Shown here piece by piece: positions 56,075 to 64,000 of a DNA stretch of 64,000 nt. The DNA comes from Microstegium vimineum (Eukaryota; Streptophyta; Magnoliopsida; Poales; Poaceae), in NCBI GenBank assembly GCA_022036555.1, contig CM039119.1, positions 27,555,694 through 27,619,693 of the forward strand, in the 5' to 3' direction. A program made the position numbers and the translations under genes. The notes beneath the pieces were generated by a model. That model was given only the letters and a program-made list of their open reading frames with translations, did not search any database and was not told the origin of the DNA. How positions within the stretch are numbered: the first letter of the stretch is position 1; each line of letters opens with the position of its first letter.

Positions 56075-57697
56075 TGAAGGGTTGAGATGACGGACTACAG
56101 GTGGGGGTGAATAGTCCTTTCTAAAACTTAATCGTAATGGCTAACCGAAACAAATGCATAATTAAAACTATCGGTCTAGTCAAGACTATACCCCTCTATC
56201 TATTACTTTAGCACCTAGCAAAATATGTCAATTGTGCTAACTAAGGTGCTGGGCTAGGAAACTCATCTAAACAAGTCTAGGTTGCAATGTCACACAAACC
56301 TAAGCAATTGGTACTCTAAGCAAACTTGGACCTCCTACACATACTAGTGATACAAAGCACACGAAACCTAAGCTCACTAGCAATGTGACTAACAAGGCTA
56401 CTCAAACCAATTAGCCACTCAAATGTTACTTCTATGCTACACAAGCTAGAAGGTAACTAAGTAAGCTACACAAGTTAAACAAGTTACAAGAGCAACAACT
56501 GATCACTAGCACCAGTATGAATAAGTAAATACAAGCTAGTAATTTGAAGAATGCAAACCACCGAGAAGATGTACACAAGGTTGACACAGTGATATTTTCT
56601 GCAAAGGTTCGCTACCAAGCTAGTCCCCGTTGTGTCGACCACACACTTAGTGATTCGGCGGCTAATATGTATACACAAACCTATCCCAATAATTGGGGGC
56701 TGTAGGAATCCACCCACAAGTGAGGGTAGCCTAATGACACGCTCAACTAGAGTTGCTCTTCGCGATCTCCCGCGGGGCAAGCATAACACCCCTCACAAGC
56801 TCTTCTCTAGAGCCATACACAAGCTTCTTGTGTGCTTCAACGGAACCATGATCACCAAGCCGTCTAGGAAGTGGCAACCTCCAATAGTAACAAGCACCAT
56901 CCGCTTGCAACACGATCACCTAGTGCCACTCGATGCAAACTCGGAATGCAACGCACAAGAAATCACTCTCTCACATAATTGGATGAACACTATCAAGTAT
57001 GTGTGAGTTAGAGGGCTCCTAAGCACACCTGCACAAGCCACCAAGGCTCAAGGGTGCTCTGCAATAAGCCAAGGCCAACCACCAAGACTATAAATAGAGT
57101 GCGAAAGAAACTAGCCGTTATCCCAGACTCAGACAGTGTCCGGACGCAACCACACGAGGTGTCCGGACCAATTCACAAGCGTTCGGACGTTGTTTCCATT
57201 TGAATAGAACTATTGGCGTGCTCTGCTCAGCGTGTTCGGACGCATGTCCGGACCACTGTTCGGATGCATGTCCGGACCAATTCCTATAACGTCCGGACTA
57301 ACACCGAAAACAAACAGAGAGGTTTTTAGCCTTCGGACGTTGTCTAGCCCTAGGGTTCTGGACTAATTCCCACGCATCTGGACCATTAGGGTCACTGAAG
57401 ATGCTTCTCCGGACAGCGCGTCTCAACTGCTACAGTACATGGTCCGGACCAATTTCTCTCGCGTCTAGACCTACGTAGTCCGCACCAAAACGTCAATATC
57501 TCTTAGCCCCAAACTCTGATTTTGATGATCTTGGACTTTTTGGAAAGCTAACTCAGAGGGATACACATCTCTCATATGCATTTGATCCATATCACAATGA
57601 ATCAAAGCAGTATGTCATTCCAAGAGTCACTCTAGTGTTAGGAGCATACCGAAAAACATTTTTTCCTTCTCCGAGTTGATGCAATTCAACTCCAACA
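56075..57697 (-). repeat. F: minus-oriented copia-type LTR, probably solo
   Basis: On the minus strand it begins TGTTGGAGTTGAATTGC (57697) and ends ATCTCAACCCTTCA (56075). Near the end is the complement of GGTGGGGGTGAATAGTCC, typical for the LTR ends of SIRE-like copia elements. TGTCCGGAC/GTCCGGA motifs recur at 57130-57480. No primer site adjoins the end and no clear TSD is seen (CTCGC against CCTCC), so borders are tentative. Confidence 0.65.
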
Positions 57698-58875
57698 CCT
57701 CCTTGCAAACACATGGTTGATATGTACCCGTGTTTATTTAGTTTTGATGATGAGTGATTTCTCAACATGTGAGTATTTCAGTTTGAGCGGTTTACACTAA
57801 GCCTTTGCGAAAGCAAATGTGTGCCTGTGTATCGGCTTGTGGTGTGCAGGTGCTAGGCCTGGAGACAGTGGTCAATGGCGTGGTGAAGGTCGAGTAGAGG
57901 CTTGCCGTGCCGATGGACCGAGAGCGAGGAAGGGCGAAAGCAGGGCTCGGACTGATGGACCAGGGGCACCGGAAGACTAGTTGTGGTGGCTAGTACTTGG
58001 CACCGGCGAGTGCGAGAGGACATGGAGGTAGACCGTGTTGACCAAGTCAAGACGGCCGATGAGCAAGTCGAGCAGGAGGCTTAGGGGACTCGGGGCCAGG
58101 ACGGGCGAGGACGAGGTGGCACGTGTCGAGCGGTTTGGTGGTTTGAGCCTCAAAACCATCGGAGGACGGTTTCCGAGTTTGGACCTCAAAACCCGGGTGA
58201 AGCTTCCGAGGAAGCGGGGATGACATGTGGTGGAATCTTGGAGGTTGCGTCGAGGCGACGACAACTCCTGGAAGGAAGCGGGACAGTCCATTCAAATCGA
58301 GGAAGATATTTTCCAGAGCTTGGACTGCAATGCTTAGGCTAGGTAGTTCACTCATGGATCTAGGGGGGTCTTTGGAAAATAGCCAAAGCCCGTTAAGTAG
58401 GGGATGAAGGGGTATCCCTCATCCCATCTCTTGAACTTCATTTTCCACCTCCCAACTTCTAGGTGTTCCCCTTCCTCTAGTTCTTCTTGCTTGAGATCCA
58501 CGGAGTCTCCCGTGTAAAACTTGAGATTGTGTTCAGGAATCGGAGGCCTTACCCTCTGTAAGCCATGGTTAGTTCGATTTCTTGATCTTGTCTCGTGTTT
58601 GCTTGTGTTCTTCGCGTTTTGCTTTTTGCTCCTCTTAGATCCCGAGATGAGATCTTTTTGTTGGGAGTAGTTCATGCAAATCCGTTTGAACCAAGTTGTT
58701 CGTAATCGAGAGGAGCATCTTTGCACCGAAGGATTCCTCCTCAAACCTCTCGAGTACGCAGATTGGGCGATTTCTTTGCGGTGTTCTTCGTTTCTTGCCT
58801 CCTCCCTCCAAATCTTTATTTCCCTTCAATCCAAACCAAATTGAGTGATGATTTCTTCGGGGTAGCTCCTCCATA

Positions 58876-59985
58876 TGTCGGATACATGAAAATGGGGTAC
58901 TCTAAATACCGCACTTCGCAAAAACAAAATCACCCTCGGGGACTCCCCGTCCCGTCCAGGCCAGGGTGACGTCATCACCCTCGGGGGCTCCTCGCCCCCC
59001 AACCAACCAAAACAGTCACACTCCGTGATGCCATATACCCTCGGGGCTCCTCCACCTCGCCCGAGCTAGGGTGACGTCATCCTTGACGCCGCCTGCCCTC
59101 GGAGGCTCTTCCACCCCGTCCGAGCTAGGGTGATGTCATCCATGACGCCCTCTACCCTCGGCGGCCTCACCGCCACAAGCAGCCTGAGACGCCCTAGCCC
59201 ATATAGTCAAAAGGTCCACAGTGCCCCTCGTCCTTAGGGATGGGGCTCCAAGGCGTGCGCCACCATGCCTACCCCTGTATCCTCCCTATGGTACAAGGTC
59301 CTGTGCTGCCTAATCGATGACTTACACGCACCATAACTGCGCCATACCCCTGACGAACACTTGAACAGGGATTAGGGCATCATCAGCCCTGTGCGACGAG
59401 ACGCGGGGGTGCCTGGCCCTGTGCGGCCAACCTCCGCCCATACCCAAGTAAGGGAACAACGGTGTTCCCGGTCTCAAGGTGCATGGCTACAGCTCCATCA
59501 AGGACGAACAGGACCCGGACACATGTCTACTGGCGCAACCTTTCCCGGGAAGGAAGGCGGATAGAAGTCGAAGCACTCCCAAGACTATAGCCCAAGCCAG
59601 GCCCCTTTATCCCTCTCTTCCTCTACTATATTCCTCCATCTCTCCCTATGTATAAAGAAGGAGAATGGACCTCCGATCTCTCTCTCTCTGATCTTTTTTC
59701 CATTCATTCACACACACATAAGCTTGCATTCACGCGAGCTCTCACCAGAACCAAGAACCTCATACGCACGAGACCTGGGAACCAGCTTCCCTCTCTCCAC
59801 AGCTTGAAGCTCCCCTCTATGAGCTCCCTGCACTCGGTAACACGACTCCACAACAAACTGGACGTAGGGCGTTCGTGCCTGAACCAGTATAAATCTTGTG
59901 TCCTCCGAGCGTAGCCATCCGAACTCCGACACACATAGAAATTTACTCGTTGGCTGTCTAGACCCCGCCATTTTAGACACCGACA
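58876..59985 (+). mobile_element. Solo LTR of the element A family
   Basis: It begins TGTCGGATACATGAAAATGG and ends TTTTAGACACCGACA, matching A's LTR ends. The TSD CCATA is at 58871-58875 and 59986-59990. The empty site is visible in B1 near 3725 (CTCCTCCATAGCACTAG), which proves the insertion. It carries TGACGTCA motifs near 58967 and 59070 and a TATA box near 59652. Confidence 0.96.
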
Positions 59986-60099
59986 CCATAGCACTAGAAA
60001 CACGCCAACCAAATTGGGTTGCTAGTGGAGATCATTTGGTTGGAATTTGGGAAGGTTAGGCAGAGAGAAAATCGAGTTTCGCTTTTCCTACGTTCTGAT

Positions 60100-60430
60100 C
60101 GGGGGCGTCGGACGCTCTAATAGGAGGCGTCAGACGCTAGGGACTGCCTATGTCAGCGTCCGTCGCACCTCTATCTGCGCGTTTCAAGTTGGCGCCGGAC
60201 GCTCCCCAGCGTCCGTCGACCACGCGTCAGAGCGTCCATCGGTTTTAGAGCCGTGCAGTCTCTCTGTGTGTTTTGCGTCAGACGCTCCCCAGCGTCTGTC
60301 GCTGGTCCGCTAGATGCGTCTGTCATGTGGAGGACCTCTCTGGTCGGCTCTGTGTTGGCATCAGACGCTAAGCACATCGTCCGTTGCAACCCAACGGCAC
60401 GTCCGTCGCCCGGGGGTTCAGCGTCCGTCG
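60100..60430. repeat. GGACGC/GCGTCC tract in B2 LTR
   Basis: Same motif set as 3840-4170 in B1, with different unit number and order. Both orientations alternate. Confidence 0.7.
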
Positions 60431-60719
60431 CATGTTCAGCCTGCTATTTTCTCTCGTTTGCTTCAGGTTTTGTCTCTCCGGGTTTGTGGCTAGCTCCGCT
60501 ATGTTCTTGGGACTACTCCTAGAACATCCACCCTCTTGTGGGTCGTGAGCCTAGTTCTCTCTTTGGGGTGTGTTTGGGACAAGGGTCTAGATCTTCCGAA
60601 AGGAATTTTTATTTGGCTCCCATTCACCCCCCTCTAGTCGATATTTCTGGACCTTCAATTGGTATCAGAACCTTGTTAAGGATCTTTCTACCTTACACAG
60701 TTCTTGATCCGCGAAGGCG

Positions 60720-62420
60720 ACATAGAGCGAGGTGCTGGCAAACCTCCGTTTTTCGATGGAACGAATTACGCCTATTGGAAGGTGCGCATGTCCGCTTACC
60801 TTCAAGGGCTTGATTAAAAAATCTAGGAGATTTGTGAGAATGAGGACTATGTGGTTCTTGGCGTCAAACGCAACATGCGTCAAATGCAAGAGCCCGTAGC
60901 ATTCTCTTCTCGAGTTTGTCTCTTCCTGAGTTTGAGCGAGTTTCGAGTCTCACTACGGTACGCGAGATCTGGCAAACACTCTTGAGATATCATGAGGGCA
61001 ATCCTCAGATCAAGTCCAGACTCTTTGATATATACCGTAGAGAGTACGAGAACTTTGTTCAGTTGGCCAGCGAATCTGTTGACGGGATGTTCACCGTCGT
61101 TCCAATCTATCGTCAACAAGATGCGTGCCAATCGGGCCAACTTGCCCTATGACGATCATGAGATGGCAATCAAGCTTTTGCATGCTCTTGATCGAAGGGT
61201 GTGGGAGATGAAGGTGGCTACCATTCAGGAGTCACCGGGCTATGATACCATGTATGTGGACGAGCTGTTCAGCAAGCTCAAGTCCTCTGAGATTGACCAC
61301 CAAACCGGGGCCAAGCTTGAAAACCCGTCGAACCCATCTATGGCGTTGGTTTCCGGCCCCAGCGGTGTGTCTTGTTCCTGTAACCCTTCACAACCTTTGT
61401 TCACTCTTTCGTCCTTGATCTCTGTGATAGTGGAACAAGTGGAGGTGCTTGGAGATGATGAGCTGGCCCTAGTCATCACTAGGTTCTCGAGGTTTCACAA
61501 CAACCGCTTGAACCAGCGACGTGGTGGTGCGGCCAAGGGGTGCTACCATTGCTGTGATGAGGACCACTTCATCGCAAACTGCCCCAAGAAAGCTGCGGGT
61601 GACTTCACCAAGCGCAAGGACAAGTGTGAGCACCGCTTCGAGGACAAGCACAAGGCCAAGGGCGGCCACAACCGGAGATCCTCGAAGAAGGTGATTGACA
61701 AGGTGAAGGCCAAGCATCGAGCCTTCCTCGCCTCCCTCAGCGACATCGAGTGCTCCACCGATGGAGGCTCTTCTTCAAGCGATGACGATGAGACAAAGGG
61801 AAAGGTTGAGGACAAGCTCAACGGCCTCTGCTTCTATGCCGACGCCAAGCATAGTGGTTTCTGCACCATGGCGATTGGAGTTAGTGAGGTCAGCGAGCAC
61901 AAGGACGACTCCGACGCCTTCTCCGACACACCCGAGGTATCACCCACTGTCAAGTCTCTCTCCTCCGAGCTTGAGTCCTTGAACGCTACCTTTAGGAGTC
62001 AAGATGTTATGCTCAAGCATGCGATTAGAGAGAGGAAAGATTTTATGGCGAAGTTTCTGAAAACGCTAAGTGAGCTCGAGTTTGCTAAGGCGTCAGTGGT
62101 GGTTACCGAGGAGGTAGAGTGTGATGCTTGCGCCATCCACATGTCTGATCTTGTCACTCTCTAGGATAAGTATGGCACTCTACTTGAGGAGGTCAGTGAG
62201 CTGAAGGCTAGACCTAGCTTCCTTGGTGCATGCAAGTATTGTGAAGGCTTGCGTTCTGAGCTAGCATGGATGGAGACTAGAATTGCCATCTTAGAGAAGG
62301 CTAGCTTAGATAGCACCAGAGAGTCGGATCACATAGAGGCTTTGGAGGTTGAGATCGCGATGTGCAGGATGACAAGGCGCGTACCGATGAGGATAACACA
62401 CACCTCTAGTCCGTCTTAGC
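60720..62420 (+). pseudogene. gag: gag of copia B2
   Basis: The start codon is ATA (60723) where B1 has ATG. The reading gives FFDGTNYAYWKVRMSAYLQG, then a frameshift near 61100 into a 390-codon open frame ending at 62164. The Gag part has MRANRANLPYDDHEMAIKLL and FSKLKSSEIDHQTG. A CCHC knuckle follows at about 61542: CYHCCDEDHFIANCP. After it come a Lys-rich region, an acidic/Ser-rich region (SSSSDDDET) and a coiled-coil-like stretch (ELESLNATF). It continues past a TAG to about 62420. Long post-knuckle regions are typical of SIRE-like elements. Confidence 0.85.
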
Positions 62421-62424
62421 TTGG

Positions 62425-63277
62425 GTGTCTGGTAGAGAGCCGCAGCTAGGGATGTTGTACAGTCAATTCAAGCGGGCTGGCAACATAGGAGTAGGCTTTG
62501 CTACAGGTGGGAAGGTCGATAGCATGTTTGGCAAAATTGGTGAGTGCAGTGGGCTGAGTGAGAGTGAGAAACCCACTACAATTCCCAAGTTTACCAAATT
62601 TACCCCACCTAAGCCTACCGACCCCTCTGAGTTACCTGTGAGAGATGGTGTGTTTGAAGAGCCACCCAAAACCACTCCACAGAAGGAAGTGTGGATTCCC
62701 AAACCGAACCACCTTCGGAACCCACTTGACACCTTGCCCGATATCTCTAGTGATCCCCTTCCTAAGAAAGCGAGAGCCACCAAACCCAACAAGAGAGTGC
62801 CTACCCAAGAGTGCGGTGAGGTACCACTGTGAGTATTGTGAGCGGGATGGGCTCTTGGCTGAGTTTTGCTATAGGAGGAAGAGAGATGATCGGAGGCAGG
62901 TTGAGTTGAACAACCGGTACATGTAGCACCCACCGGTTGGGGTGCGTGAACCGGAAGTTCGGAGGCGCATTACTAGGCCTAGAGGTGCAATTCCTCAAGG
63001 CGCTAGGCCTCAAGAGGCGAGACCATGTGGTGGTTGTGCCCGGCGAGCTACTGGTCATGACCCATACGACTATGGACCTCGTGGCGGTGGCTTCACTCCC
63101 CACACCTTTAGCGGACCACCTTTTTCCTATGGTGGTGATCGCTATCCCCCTATGGGAAGGGAGATGTTTGGTATGCCTCCTAACCCTTTCTTTGGGCAAA
63201 TGGGTCAACACTGGTATCCTTCACAGTTTACTAACCCTAGTGTTGCTTCATTTGCTCACCCTATGTCTTTTTATTGA
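62425..63277 (+). pseudogene. Post-Gag region of B2 with second knuckle-like motif
   Basis: An open frame at 62425-62832 has a Pro/Lys-rich sequence (IPKFTKFTPPKPTDPSELPV). A frameshift leads to YHCEYCERDGLLAEFCYRRK at about 62824, a knuckle-like C-X2-C-X9-C with no His. A Gly/Pro/Phe-rich stretch (FSGPPFSYGGDRYPPM) ends at 63277. Present in SIRE-type elements between Gag and protease. Role unknown. Confidence 0.7.
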
Positions 63278-63280
63278 TGT

Positions 63281-63600
63281 AGGAAGGAGGACTGGAGGAG
63301 ACTTGGCTTGTGGATTCCGGGTGTTCACGCCATATGACGGAAGTGCCAAGTGGTTCTCCAGCCTCGACCCTGTGCGCCACACCGAGTATATCACATTCGG
63401 GGACAAGAGTAGAGGTAAGGTTGTGTCCTAAGGGTCAATCCGTGTCAATTCGTCTTTTGTCCTCAAGGATGTTACTCTAGTTGCGAATTTGCATTTTAAC
63501 CTTCTCTCGGTTTCGCAACTCCTTGAAGACGGGTTTGATGTGAATTTCAAAGTTGGCTTCTCTTGAATTCTTGACTCTCAGGGTGACCTGGTTTGTCGGA
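63281..63600 (+). pseudogene. Protease of copia B2
   Basis: TWLVDSGCSRHMT near 63300 is the copia retropepsin active-site motif (D-S-G). Then SVSQLLEDGFDVNF follows at about 63505 after a frame change near 63400. Stops at 63431 and 63564. Confidence 0.8.
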
Positions 63601-63689
63601 TTTTGCCTTTCAGGAAGGTTTTTCGTGCGGATTTTCTATCTCTTCTGGACCTTCTCGTTGTCTTCTTGCCGGGTCTTCTTCCGATCTTT

Positions 63690-64000
63690 GGAATCGGCAT
63701 AGGAGACTGGGACATCTAAGCTTCGACTTGCTTGCAAGGCTTAGCTCTATGGATCTTATCTAAGGATTGCCAAAGCTAAAGTTCGAGAAGGACTTGGTTT
63801 GCCATCCTTGTAGGCATGGCAAGATGGTTGCCGCTTCCCATCCTTCGGTGACTGAGATCATGACCAAACAACCCGGCGAGCTCTTACACATGGACACAGT
63901 TGGTCCAGCTCGGGTTAGGTCAGAAGGAGGGAAGTGGTATGTGGTTGTAGTCGTTGATGACTACTCGAGATACTCTTGGGTGTTCTTTTTGGAGAGTAAG
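63690..64000 (+). pseudogene. Integrase N-terminus of copia B2, cut by window end
   Basis: HRRLGHLSFDLLARLS and CHPCRHGKM form the H-H-C-C zinc region (GAG-pre-integrase). Then LLHMDTVGPARV gives the first catalytic D of the DDE core, followed by VVDDYSRYSWVFFLES to the window edge. A TAA lies near 63762. Confidence 0.88.

Larger units (their letters stand above)
57704..60657 (+). repeat. 5' LTR of copia B2 (with nested solo LTR)
   Basis: It runs from TGCAAACACATGG to GGACCTTCA. Without the nested 1110-bp solo LTR and the 5-bp TSD copy it is about 1.84 kb, close to the B1 LTR (1.90 kb). Confidence 0.88.
57704..64000 (+). mobile_element. B2: SIRE/Maximus-like copia element, cut by window end
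   Basis: The 5' LTR (57704-60657) is followed by ATTGGTATCAGAACC, the tRNA-Met primer site with one change. Gag, a long post-Gag region, protease and the integrase start follow. It is the same family as B1. A solo LTR of the A family is nested in the LTR. Several frameshifts and stops make it inactive. RT, RNase H and the 3' LTR would lie beyond 64000. Confidence 0.92.

Noticed and set aside
56070..57703. Target-site duplication for solo LTR F
   Set aside because: CTCGC and CCTCC do not match well enough, and B2 lies only 6 bp away. Borders left tentative.

Overview
This window is intergenic nuclear DNA of a flowering plant, almost certainly a grass (Poaceae). It is a stack of nested transposable elements: Ty3/gypsy elements of the Tat and Athila types, SIRE/Maximus-like Ty1/copia elements, a CACTA (En/Spm) DNA transposon, a mini LTR element and a LINE end. 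Nothing bacterial or organellar is present, and no single-copy host gene could be recognised. Species cannot be fixed from the sequence alone.

Layout, from outside in, with insertion borders read from target-site duplications (TSDs). The outermost visible host is an old gypsy element D, whose LTR end and gag start lie at 54259-56074. Element A, a Tat-type gypsy (10-54253, TSD CCGTC), is inserted in the LTR of D. Inside A are a deleted copia copy B1 (2496-4842, in gag), a one-ended fragment C2 (11719-14072), and element C (14709-53862, minus strand, TSD TGTAC, in A's 3' LTR). C is an Athila-like element with gag and two protease-like domains but no reverse transcriptase. Inside C are a 4.0 kb solo LTR G (46061-50074, TSD CTTGA) and a 26.6 kb CACTA transposon (17524-44131, TSD TGT). 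Inside the CACTA are an Athila-type gypsy E (20058-29556, minus strand, TSD ATGAG), a 1.6 kb mini LTR element (34147-35790, TSD CAAGG), a LINE 3' end (30537-30635) and a gypsy fragment (about 41445-42330). Right of A come the rest of D, a minus-oriented solo LTR F (56075-57697), and a copia element B2 that runs off the window (57704-64000). B2's LTR carries a solo LTR of the A family (58876-59985, TSD CCATA).

The CACTA transposon is the most gene-rich part. It has the two usual genes on the minus strand: a TNP2-type transposase (39401-43307), whose central catalytic region is replaced by gypsy DNA, and a second transposase-like gene (about 18510-30852), split by E. Between them on the plus strand are three small intron-containing genes (32795-34026, 36776-37642, 38262-38889). 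Their reading frames and splice sites are intact and they end in charged or coiled-coil tails. They are the best candidates here for an undescribed function. Three tRNA-like segments lie upstream of three of the five CACTA genes, each pointing away from its gene.

Most retrotransposon coding regions carry stops and frameshifts and are treated as pseudogenes. E is the least damaged. C and E share LTR termini, a tRNA-Asp primer site and a conserved 3' untranslated region, which suggests that Athila-type elements like E could have mobilised C.
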